A stretch of 64,000 bases of DNA from Mycolicibacterium sp. S2-37 (lineage in GTDB: Bacteria > Actinomycetota > Actinomycetes > Mycobacteriales > Mycobacteriaceae). Below, in pieces: positions 8,912 to 18,050 of this stretch (positions are counted from its first letter, which is position 1; each line of letters starts with the position of its first letter). Position numbers and translations under genes: made by a program. The DNA lies in contig NZ_JAFEVR010000007.1 of assembly GCF_017352375.1 (NCBI RefSeq), forward strand, positions 186,001 through 250,000, given 5' to 3'. Under the pieces are notes generated by a model, which ran no database searches, had not been told where the DNA came from, and saw only the letters and a program-made list of their open reading frames with translations.

Positions 8912-9657
8912 GTCTCCAGCGCGTGCCGGGCGCCGGCGAGTTCGGGACTCGGCCCCAGCCTGGCCCGCTTGCCCGCCCGGTCACCGGCGCGCCGCGCCGC
9001 CGACGAATAGCCGGCCGTCGCACTGGTCGCGCGCCAGGTGCCGCGGGCCTGGGAGGCCTGGCGGTAGAAGTCCTTGAGTTCGAGGTCCTTGTCGCGCAAC
9101 GCGATCGCCGTTCCCGGCCGCCGATCGCGGTCCTTGGTGGCGGCCGCGCGCTCCTCGTCTCGGGCAGCAGTGAGCCGCTGCCCGATGCGCGCGCCGAACG
9201 CCAGCTGGAAGTTCAGCCGGGCGGTGATGGTCGGGGTCGGCCGGTGCGCACCCGAGGCGATGTAGGCCTCCGACGCCTTGACCATCTGGGTCACCAGGCC
9301 GGCGTAGAGCGCATGGCTGGCGTCGATGTCCTCGGCGAAGCCATAGGCGTAGACGAAGGTCGAGTTCGAGGCGACGTCGCACTTCACGTCGTTGGCCGCG
9401 GCAATCACCACCAGCAGCTGGACGTAGGTGCGCAGCCCGCGGGTACCCGCCTCACCGATGGTGATGGTCCGCTGGACGGGCGTCTGCGCCTTTCCGCGCT
9501 GCGCGGAGTGCGAACGGGCCACGGCCAGGTCGATCGACGTCGCGGTGGCCAGCCGCTGGGCGGCCGCCATGAACGCCTCGGCCTCGTGCGGGTTGTCGGT
9601 GCCCTCCGCCTGGCGCAGCAGGGCCGCGATGCGCGCCAGCATCTTGTCGTCACTCAT
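8908..9657 (-). CDS. DUF2786 domain protein
   Basis: A 249-residue protein with an N-terminal DUF2786 segment (KMLARIAALLRQAEGTDNPH, then EAEAFMAAAQRLAT). A basic, Arg/Ala-rich C-terminal third follows. The function is unknown. The start at 9657 was chosen because homology begins at MSDDKMLARI; an upstream extension would run into the hydrolase gene. It is coupled to the TIGR04338 gene downstream. Confidence 0.85.
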   Translation of the reverse strand: MSDDKMLARIAALLRQAEGTDNPHEAEAFMAAAQRLATATSIDLAVARSHSAQRGKAQTPVQRTITIGEAGTRGLRTYVQLLVVIAAANDVKCDVASNSTFVYAYGFAEDIDASHALYAGLVTQMVKASEAYIASGAHRPTPTITARLNFQLAFGARIGQRLTAARDEERAAATKDRDRRPGTAIALRDKDLELKDFYRQASQARGTWRATSATAGYSSAARRAGDRAGKRARLGPSPELAGARHALET

Positions 9658-9673
9658 GGGCGCCAGATTATGG

Positions 9674-11517
<1,844 letters not shown>

Positions 11518-11549
11518 CTATCGGGTTGCCCGGAAGTGTCAGGTGCACC

Positions 11550-11572
11550 GTGTCGGGCTGTTTGCGTAAGCT
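11550..11572 (+). promoter_or_regulatory. Candidate RecA-NDp-type (DNA-damage) promoter of sigG
   Basis: GTGTCGGGC at 11550-11558, exactly 8 nt, then TAAGCT at 11567-11572. The RecA-independent damage promoter of mycobacteria is TTGTCRGTG-N8-TANNNT, and M. tuberculosis sigG is reported to use one. The upstream element matches 6 of 9 positions and the spacing is exact. Transcription would start at or beside the GTG at 11581. Confidence 0.45.
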
Positions 11573-11580
11573 CGGGAGAC

Positions 11581-12564
11581 GTGACCGTCTTGGCCGAGAA
11601 CACCGATGGCGGTAGCGCCGAAGACGCCTTCCTCGCCGACGCGCAGCGGTACCGGCGGGAGTTGCTGGCGCACTGCTACCGCATGACCGGTTCCCTGCAC
11701 GACGCCGAAGACCTCGTGCAGGAGACGTATCTGCGGGCGTGGAAGTCCTACAAGGGCTTTCAGGGCAATTCGTCGGTGCGCACCTGGCTCTACCGGATCG
11801 CCACGAACACCTCGCTCACCGCACTGGAGGGCCGTGCGCGCAGGCCGCTGCCGACGGGTCTGGGCGCGCCGAGTTCCGATCCGGTCGACGACATCCACCA
11901 GCGCGCCGAGGTCCCGTGGCTGGAGCCGCTGCCCGATGACGCGACCGATCCGTCGAGCATCGTGGGTTCGCGCGAATCGGTGCGGCTGGCCTTCGTCGCC
12001 GCGCTGCAGCACCTGCCGCCCCGGCAGCGGGCGGTGCTGGTGCTGCGTGAGGTGCTGCAGTGGAAGGCCGCCGAGGTGGCCGAGGCGGTCGGAACGTCGA
12101 CCGCGGCGGTGAACAGCCTGCTGCAACGGGCCCGCGCCCAGCTGGACGCGATCGGGCCGAGTGAGAACGACGCGCTGCCCGCACCCGAGTCGCCCGAGGC
12201 GCAGGATCTCCTGACCAAGTACATCGCCGCGTGGGAGACCTACGACATGGACAAGCTCGTCGAGCTGTTCACCGCCGACGCGATCTGGGAGATGCCGCCC
12301 TTCGACGGCTGGTACGTCGGTCCGGAGAACATCGTCCTGCTCTCGAAGACGCACTGCCCGGCCGAACGTCCCGGCGATATGCGCCTGATCCGCACCACTG
12401 CCAACGGCCAGCCGGCGGCGGCGATGTACCTGCGCAACCCCGGGACCGACGTCTACGAACCGTTCCAGTTGCACGTGCTCGACGCGACGGCGGTCGGCAT
12501 CAGCCACGTGGTGGCCTTTCACGCGGAGCATTTCCGGGCCTTCGGCCTGCCCGACACGGTCTGA
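11581..12564 (+). CDS. sigG: ECF RNA polymerase sigma factor SigG
   Basis: A 327-residue ECF41-like sigma factor. Region 2 covers about residues 15-85 (HCYRMTGSLHDAEDLVQETYLRAW), region 4 about 140-185 (LPPRQRAVLVLREVLQW and the helix GTSTAAVNSLLQRARAQL). A SnoaL-like domain (about 205-320) replaces a separate anti-sigma factor. It directs RNA polymerase to a DNA-damage/stress regulon. The GTG at 11581 was chosen because upstream in-frame sequence is antisense to the lipase gene, and because of the promoter geometry. It corresponds to Rv0182c. Confidence 0.93.
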   Translation: MTVLAENTDGGSAEDAFLADAQRYRRELLAHCYRMTGSLHDAEDLVQETYLRAWKSYKGFQGNSSVRTWLYRIATNTSLTALEGRARRPLPTGLGAPSSDPVDDIHQRAEVPWLEPLPDDATDPSSIVGSRESVRLAFVAALQHLPPRQRAVLVLREVLQWKAAEVAEAVGTSTAAVNSLLQRARAQLDAIGPSENDALPAPESPEAQDLLTKYIAAWETYDMDKLVELFTADAIWEMPPFDGWYVGPENIVLLSKTHCPAERPGDMRLIRTTANGQPAAAMYLRNPGTDVYEPFQLHVLDATAVGISHVVAFHAEHFRAFGLPDTV

Positions 12565-12609
12565 GTCGGCGCGCCCGGGTGTGTCAGAACCTCCTGCTTT
12601 GATGGGAAT

Positions 12610-12799
12610 GTGTCCTCAGCGGCAGCATCTTCGGTCGATCGGGTTCGCCCGAAAGACCGCCTCGAGGTGCTGTTCGACGAGCTGGCGGAGGCGTTTTCGG
12701 CAATGACGGCGTCGATCAGCAAAACCCTGTCGCGGACCGACTGGCGAACGCGCCGACTGGTGGTGGTACACACCCGTCGAACCACCAGCGCCCGCCTAG
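12610..12799 (+). pseudogene. Deletion remnant of a DUF222/HNH (13E12-type) gene
   Basis: The first codons read MSSAAASSVDRVRPKDRLEV then LFDELAEA, closely matching the N-terminus of the intact gene at 1737-2960. One frame over, near 12719-12799, the sequence reads [16 protein letters not shown] and then a TAG stop. This matches the C-terminal tail of the same gene ([16 protein letters not shown]). About 1 kb, including the whole HNH domain, is missing between them and the two ends are out of frame. A 66-residue frame persists to 12810 but is not expected to be functional. Confidence 0.85.
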
Positions 12800-12812
12800 G
12801 TGTGGCCTGACC

Positions 12813-13733
12813 TCAGGGCTTGCGGCCCAGCGCGTATTCATGGATGCTCTGGCCGGCCTTGGCGGCTTCGGACCGCTCGAACGCGATGTCGTGGCGATAT
12901 CCCAGCACCACACTGGTGATCAGCGCGATCGCGATGACGGCCTCGGCGATGAAGAACGATGCGAAGTCGATGAGCGAACCGATCGGCGGACCCCCGGGAA
13001 CGGCATTGCGCAACGGGATCAGGGCGAAGAGGATCGCCGCCATCATCGAGCAGGCCGGCAGCACGAGACCGCGCCGCCACCGCAGCGCGTAGTAGGCGGC
13101 GACGAGCGCTGCCGCCGCGAGCCCGAGCATCAGGACCATGATGAACATGGCGAACAGGACCGTCGGAGTACTGCGCTTGAGCAGGAGGTCAGCGTCGAGG
13201 CCGTCGACGTTGGTGTCCGAATCCTGTGTCAGGTCCGCGCGGAAGAACGGGTCGGTGTTGAACACCGTGAGCGTCGTGGGAACCACCGTGCCATCGTCGA
13301 GGACGATGTTGATCGCCATGAGGCCGCTGTAACTGTCAAAGGGATAGTCGGTCGGTATACCGAGCAGCCCGAACCGCTGTTCGATGGCAGGGAGCGCTTC
13401 ACCCATCGGCAGGGCGGTCGAGGCGTTCGAGAAAGAGTTGGTGTCCAGCTTCGCAGCCTGAGCCAGATAGCCTTCGTCGTCCGCGTACTTCCCGTTGACC
13501 TGCACCTCGGTGACCGTCACCGTCGCCGTTGTCGTCGCAGGGTCGACCCGACTGACCCAGAGGATCAAATCGATCCGGTCGGGATTGTCGAAGTCGCCGA
13601 GCAGGATGCCGTCCTCGAACCAGTGCCTGCTCGAGTTGTACAGCGCGAGACTACCCGCCATCAGCAGCGCCAGGACGAACACGGACACGGCGACCGCCCA
13701 GAGGGCGCGCCATCTCGTCGAAGGTGTGCTCAT
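12813..13733 (-). CDS. DUF4436 family membrane protein
   Basis: A 306-residue membrane protein. One hydrophobic segment lies near the N-terminus (about residues 10-32) and three or four near the C-terminus (about 195-290). An extracytoplasmic domain of about 150 residues with Thr/Val-rich strands lies between them (TTTATVTVTEVQVNGKY). This layout fits DUF4436, whose function is unknown. The ATG at 13733 is preferred; the frame extends upstream without clear coding character. The gene stands alone between the HNH remnant and marR. Confidence 0.8.
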   Translation of the reverse strand: MSTPSTRWRALWAVAVSVFVLALLMAGSLALYNSSRHWFEDGILLGDFDNPDRIDLILWVSRVDPATTTATVTVTEVQVNGKYADDEGYLAQAAKLDTNSFSNASTALPMGEALPAIEQRFGLLGIPTDYPFDSYSGLMAINIVLDDGTVVPTTLTVFNTDPFFRADLTQDSDTNVDGLDADLLLKRSTPTVLFAMFIMVLMLGLAAAALVAAYYALRWRRGLVLPACSMMAAILFALIPLRNAVPGGPPIGSLIDFASFFIAEAVIAIALITSVVLGYRHDIAFERSEAAKAGQSIHEYALGRKP

Positions 13734-13823
13734 CGCGCGCAGCGTATTACGGCTGCCGCCTTGATCGCCGTATTCCAGCGCTGCGCGCCGAGAGATCCAA
13801 GGCGTCATCGGCGCACCTTGAAC

Positions 13824-14273
13824 CTAGACGGACCGCGCCCGCGCCAGCACGCTGTTCACGACCGCGCCGAAGATCTCCCGCTCCGTGGCGGTCATCGCCT
13901 CGAAGACCAGGCCGTGGATCAGCGCCGCGTGTCCCGGCGCCGCCTTGTGCAGCGCCGCCCGACCGGCCGCGGTCAGCGAGACGGTCGCTCCCCTGCGGTC
14001 TTCGGCGGTGTCGGCCCGCGACACCAGCCCACGTTCGCGCATCCGGCGCAGTTGATGGGACAGCCGGCTCTGCTCCCAGCCCAGCGCATCACCGAGAGCG
14101 AACATGCGCAACGGGCCGCGCTCGGACACGGTCACCAAGACGTCATAGTCACTGCGCGACAGCCCGCAGTCGGCCTGCAACTGCCGGTTCATCGCTGTGT
14201 CCAGCGCCGACACCATCGCCAGATACGCACGCCAGATCTCCTGCTCTTCAGTGGACAGCCACATGGAATACAT
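13824..14273 (-). CDS. MarR-family transcriptional regulator
   Basis: A 149-residue winged-helix protein. The MarR DNA-binding region spans about residues 37-105 (LSRSDYDVLVTVSERGPLRM, then QSRLSHQLRRMRERGLVSR, then DRRGATVSLTAAG). It is divergent from the pirin gene with about 70 bp between them, so it probably controls that gene and itself. No ligand can be predicted. Confidence 0.9.
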   Translation of the reverse strand: MYSMWLSTEEQEIWRAYLAMVSALDTAMNRQLQADCGLSRSDYDVLVTVSERGPLRMFALGDALGWEQSRLSHQLRRMRERGLVSRADTAEDRRGATVSLTAAGRAALHKAAPGHAALIHGLVFEAMTATEREIFGAVVNSVLARARSV

Positions 14274-14289
14274 GACACATCATCCATGT
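14270..14289. promoter_or_regulatory. Possible MarR operator
   Basis: ACATG, 10 nt, CATGT: a short inverted repeat overlapping the marR start codon in the marR/pirin divergent region. The arms are only 5 bp, so this is weak support. Confidence 0.3.
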
Positions 14290-14339
14290 TGTCCCGTCCA
14301 GTGCCCGCCACCTAGGCTGGCGCACAACCTCGAGGGGTG

Positions 14340-15110
14340 ATGACCATGACCGCACCGGAGACCGTCGACGTCCGGCGTGCCGCAGACCGCGCGAAGACCA
14401 AGATCTCGTGGCTGGACTCCAAGCACTCGTTCTCGTTCGGCGGACACTACGACCCGGCGAACACCCACCACGGCCTGCTGCTGGTCAACAACGACGACAT
14501 CGTGACGCCGGGAAGCGGATTCGAGACCCACCCGCACCGCGACATGGAGATCGTCACCTGGGTGCTGCGCGGCTCACTGGTGCACCAGGACTCCACCGGC
14601 CACTCCGGTGTCATCTATCCCGGTCTGGCCCAACGGATGTCGGCGGGCCGCGGCATCCTGCACTCGGAGAAGAACGACTCGTGGACCCTGACCGGCGAAC
14701 AGTCCCACAGCGAACCGGTGCACTTCGTCCAGATGTGGGTGGTGCCCGACGAATCCGGGGGCACACCCGGCTATCAGCAGCTCGAGATCGATGACGAACT
14801 GTTGCGCGGCAAGCTCGTCACGATCGCCTCGGGGATGCCCGAGCACGACGGCGACACCGCCATCACGATCCGCAACCGGTACGCGGCACTGCACGGCGCA
14901 CGACTGCAACCGGGCGACAGCGTGGAATTGCCGCAGGCTCCGTATCTGCACCTGTTCGTCCCACGCGGCGAGGTGACGCTCGAAGGTGCGGGCGCATTGA
15001 GCGCCGGCGACGCCGTACGGTTCACCGCCTCGGGCGGCCAGCGGGTCACCGCCGGCACGCCGTCGGAAATCCTCGTCTGGGAGATGCATGCGAATCTCGG
15101 TGCGGCATAA
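14340..15110 (+). CDS. Pirin family protein
   Basis: A bicupin of the pirin family, about 256 residues. Metal-ligand motifs are seen in the N-terminal cupin: FETHPHRDMEIVTWVLRG and RGILHSEKND. Pirins act as quercetinase-like dioxygenases or redox-sensing regulators; the role here is unknown. GTG 14337, ATG 14340 and ATG 14346 are all in frame. GAGGGG at 14332-14337 is best spaced for the ATG at 14346. It matches what I recall as Rv0181c. Its last 23 nt overlap the start of the next gene. Confidence 0.9.
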   Translation: MTMTAPETVDVRRAADRAKTKISWLDSKHSFSFGGHYDPANTHHGLLLVNNDDIVTPGSGFETHPHRDMEIVTWVLRGSLVHQDSTGHSGVIYPGLAQRMSAGRGILHSEKNDSWTLTGEQSHSEPVHFVQMWVVPDESGGTPGYQQLEIDDELLRGKLVTIASGMPEHDGDTAITIRNRYAALHGARLQPGDSVELPQAPYLHLFVPRGEVTLEGAGALSAGDAVRFTASGGQRVTAGTPSEILVWEMHANLGAA

Positions 15111-16407
15111 ACACATAGGTGTCGTCCTGGCGGGCGCCGCGCTGCTGACAGCCTGTACGGCGAGCCAGCCGGCCGAACCCGGCATCACCGGCACGGTCGC
15201 AGCCCCGCCGCCGGCCTCCCCGCGACCGACCGTGGGGCTGGCGACCGTGCCCGTGTCCGTGCCGGAGGCGCTGGCCGACGCCCCGTTCGACGAGCCCCGC
15301 GAGGTGCAGATCCCCGCCGGGTGGTCCCTGGCGGTGTGGGCGCGAGTGCCCGAAGCGCGGCTGGCCCGGTGGACGCCCGACGGCGCACTGCTGGTCTCGG
15401 TGCCGGATGCCGGACAGATCGTGAAACTTCAACCGGGCGGTGAGCAGCCCCGGCAGAGTTCGTTCCTCGAGAACCTCGACCAGCCCCACGGTCTGGCGTT
15501 CGTCGGGTCCACGCTGTACGTCGCCGAGAGCGATCAGATCGACGCCTACGACTACGTCGACGGCGCCGCGGTCAACCGCCGCACAGTCGCCGCGGGTCTG
15601 CCAGACGCGAAGAGCCCGGACCTGCGGGGCGCCTACGCCCACGCGTTGAAGAGTGTGGTGGTCGGCCCGGACGGCGCGGTGTACTTCTCGATCGGTTCCA
15701 CGGGAAACATCTCCGCCCAGGACCGGGACGCCACACCGCCACGCGCGGTCATCATGCGGGTGCCACCCGGGGGCGGGCCGCCGGAACCGTTCGCCACCGG
15801 GGTGCGCAACGGCACCGGGCTGGCAGTCGCGCCGGACGGTTCGGTGTGGACGGCGGTGAACGGCCGTGACAACGTCACCGACCCCGCCACCGGACGGGTC
15901 GATCCCGATTACGTCGACGACCATCCGCCCGAGCAGCTCGCCAGGCTCACCCCCGGCCGTGAACTGGGCTGGCCCTACTGCAACATCGACTCAGGGTCCT
16001 CGGGGAGTCCGGCCGACGTCCCGTTCATCCGGGACGTTCAGACCAACGCCGACGGTTCGAAATTGGACTGCTCGGCGCTGCCACCGGTGGAGCAGAGCTT
16101 CGGCGCGCACTCCGCGCCGCTGGGGTTGAGCTTCGTCGACGGCGCACTGCCCGCGCCGTACGCTCAGGGCGCCCTGGTCGGGATTCACGGATCGTGGAAC
16201 CGGGAGCCGCCGCGGGCCCCCGAGGTTTCGTTCTATCCCTGGAACGGTGGTGACCTCGGCGACCAGCAGACGCTGGTCGGGGGTTTCCAGTCCGGGGACG
16301 GCTCCCGCTGGGGCCGGCCGGTCGATGCGGTGGCCGGCCCCGACGGCGCCGTGTACATCACCGACGACGACGCGGGAGCGGTCTACCGCCTCGCGCCGCC
16401 GCCGTAG
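15088..16407 (+). CDS. PQQ-type sugar/sorbosone dehydrogenase lipoprotein
   Basis: A 439-residue six-bladed beta-propeller protein of the soluble glucose / L-sorbosone dehydrogenase family. It is anchored outside the membrane by a lipobox (LLTAC). Repeated blade motifs are visible (GPDGAVYFSIGST, APDGSVWTAVNG, GPDGAVYITDDDAG). The substrate is probably a sugar or polyol. Whether PQQ is the cofactor cannot be decided here. The start lies within the end of the pirin gene, so the two may be translated from one mRNA. Confidence 0.85.
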   Translation: MRISVRHKHIGVVLAGAALLTACTASQPAEPGITGTVAAPPPASPRPTVGLATVPVSVPEALADAPFDEPREVQIPAGWSLAVWARVPEARLARWTPDGALLVSVPDAGQIVKLQPGGEQPRQSSFLENLDQPHGLAFVGSTLYVAESDQIDAYDYVDGAAVNRRTVAAGLPDAKSPDLRGAYAHALKSVVVGPDGAVYFSIGSTGNISAQDRDATPPRAVIMRVPPGGGPPEPFATGVRNGTGLAVAPDGSVWTAVNGRDNVTDPATGRVDPDYVDDHPPEQLARLTPGRELGWPYCNIDSGSSGSPADVPFIRDVQTNADGSKLDCSALPPVEQSFGAHSAPLGLSFVDGALPAPYAQGALVGIHGSWNREPPRAPEVSFYPWNGGDLGDQQTLVGGFQSGDGSRWGRPVDAVAGPDGAVYITDDDAGAVYRLAPPP

Positions 16408-16411
16408 ATCA

Positions 16412-16702
16412 TCAGCGGACGGTGGTTCCCGGGCGGGTACCGCGCTTACCCGTGACGCCAACGTAGACCGCGATCAGGATGATCGCGACGATGATGCCGA
16501 CCAGGAACGGGATGACCTGCCACCCGCCGTTGGAATTGCTGTAGCCGAGCTGATAGGTCAGCCAGCTGCCGATGAACGAGCCCAGCGCGCCCAGCGCGAT
16601 CGTCATGATGACGCCGATGTTCTGCTTGCCCGGCATGATCAACCGCGCCAGGGCCCCGACGATCAGGCCGACGACCAGTGCGCTCAGGATTGTCCCGATC
16701 AT
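16412..16702 (-). CDS. GlsB/YeaQ/YmgE family membrane protein
   Basis: A 96-residue protein with three hydrophobic segments, of the transglycosylase-associated (GlsB/YeaQ) family linked to stress responses. Typical blocks are GLIVGALARLIMPGKQNIG and TIALGALGSFIGSWL. AGGAG lies upstream of the ATG at 16702. It is a single-gene unit convergent with the dehydrogenase gene. Its molecular function is unknown. Confidence 0.88.
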   Translation of the reverse strand: MIGTILSALVVGLIVGALARLIMPGKQNIGVIMTIALGALGSFIGSWLTYQLGYSNSNGGWQVIPFLVGIIVAIILIAVYVGVTGKRGTRPGTTVR

Positions 16703-16919
16703 TTCGTGCTCCTTCGTGTGTGGATGACGGGACGTCCCACGTCCGATTCCCGCCGCGCCCCGGTTACCCCGTTGAGCGTCTGCTCACGCACATTCGCTGA
16801 ATGCGAATACGCAAGCGCAACCGTGCTGACGCAACACCGTGACCTGCGTGTTACGCAAGTTGACAGAGTGACGGGTGCGAATATCGTTAAGTGTCGGTGG
16901 CCCTTCTGAAAGGCAGGTC
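16703..16919. other. 217-bp divergent intergenic region
   Basis: This is the promoter region between the GlsB-like gene and the glycosidase gene. From about 16806 to 16860 it holds several loosely repeated CGCAA and CCGTG motifs, which may be regulator half-sites. The glycosidase promoter follows at 16860. I see no open reading frame here. Confidence 0.5.
16860..16887 (+). promoter_or_regulatory. SigA-type promoter of the glycosidase gene
   Basis: A perfect TTGACA at 16860-16865, a 16-bp spacer and TATCGT at 16882-16887 (TANNNT). Transcription would begin near 16894, about 25 nt before the GTG at 16920. Confidence 0.6.
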
Positions 16920-17999
16920 GTGCGGTCCTCGGCAAAGCTGTTTCAGCGGTTCACGGCGGGTCTGGCCGTAGCGTCGCTGTGCGCTGCGATGGGGGCAGTC
17001 GCCGCTCCGGTAGCCCGGGCGAGTGACGCGAAGGCGCTGCTCATGGGCGCCATCGCCAACACCAAGGGCTCCTACCTCGTGTACAACTTCGGCGGCGAGT
17101 TCGCGGCACCGTTCCGCGCGGCCGACGGCCGCGAGTACACGTTGAACAACGGCGGGCACCTGATGACCATCAAGAACGCATCGGGCCGGCTGAATCCCCG
17201 CCTGCTCGTCGACACCCACCAGGGCTATCAGGCCCGCTGCGAACGCGATCCCCGGGCCCGCACCGGCGAAGGGCTGTGGCAGGCGTCGGAGACCTACACG
17301 CCGTTGCAGGCCTGGCAGGCCCTCGGTCAGCCCGCGATCGCGATCAACGCGAACTTCTTCGACGTCCGCGGTCAGCAGGGCGGATCCTGGCGCGATACCG
17401 GATGTAGCTCACCGCTGGGCGCCTACGTCGACAACACCCGCGGTCAGGGCAGGGCCAACGTCCCGATCACCGGGACCATCCCGTACGCAGGCAAGCAGGG
17501 ACTGTCCGGGGGCGACGACCGCTGGGCAGCGCTCGCGACGATGATCCTGCCCGTCGGCGCGGCGCCCTATGTGGTCATGCCCAAAGACACGCGGGACTAC
17601 GACGCCGGTGGTCCCGAGATCGTGAAGCTGGTCGACAGCGGCGCACGGTTCGTCGCGGTGGCCGGCCTGGGGCTGCTGGCGCCCGGCGACACCGGGCAGC
17701 TGAACGACCCCGGACCGAGTGCGGCGCGCACCGCCATCGGATACAACAGCAGCAACGACCAGCTCTACGTCTTCGAGGGCGGCAACTACACCCCGGACAA
17801 CATGCAGGACCTGTTCCGCGGCCTCGGGGCGGACAACGCCGTGCTGCTCGACGGCGGCGGATCGTCGGCGATCGTGCTGCGCCGTGACACCGGCGGCATG
17901 TGGAGCGGCGCGGGCTCACCGCGCGGGAACTGCGATACCCGCCAGGTGCTCTGCGACTCGAAGGAGCGGGCACTGCCCAGCTGGCTCGCCTTCAGCTGA
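16920..17999 (+). CDS. Secreted phosphodiester glycosidase (NAGPA-like) family protein
   Basis: A 359-residue exported protein. An N-terminal signal sequence (about residues 8-34, ending ARASD) precedes a phosphodiester glycosidase domain. Family blocks include AIAINANFFDVR, ARTAIGYNSS and the glycine-rich LLDGGGSSAIVL. Animal homologues uncover mannose-6-phosphate; bacterial ones are presumed to act on envelope glycoconjugates, but no substrate is established. The GTG at 16920 fits the AGG upstream and the promoter at 16860. Confidence 0.83.
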   Translation: MRSSAKLFQRFTAGLAVASLCAAMGAVAAPVARASDAKALLMGAIANTKGSYLVYNFGGEFAAPFRAADGREYTLNNGGHLMTIKNASGRLNPRLLVDTHQGYQARCERDPRARTGEGLWQASETYTPLQAWQALGQPAIAINANFFDVRGQQGGSWRDTGCSSPLGAYVDNTRGQGRANVPITGTIPYAGKQGLSGGDDRWAALATMILPVGAAPYVVMPKDTRDYDAGGPEIVKLVDSGARFVAVAGLGLLAPGDTGQLNDPGPSAARTAIGYNSSNDQLYVFEGGNYTPDNMQDLFRGLGADNAVLLDGGGSSAIVLRRDTGGMWSGAGSPRGNCDTRQVLCDSKERALPSWLAFS

Positions 18000-18050
18000 C
18001 GCGGTCAATACCGGGTTCGGCGGCCCCCTCGTGGGACCATCGGTTCCCAA

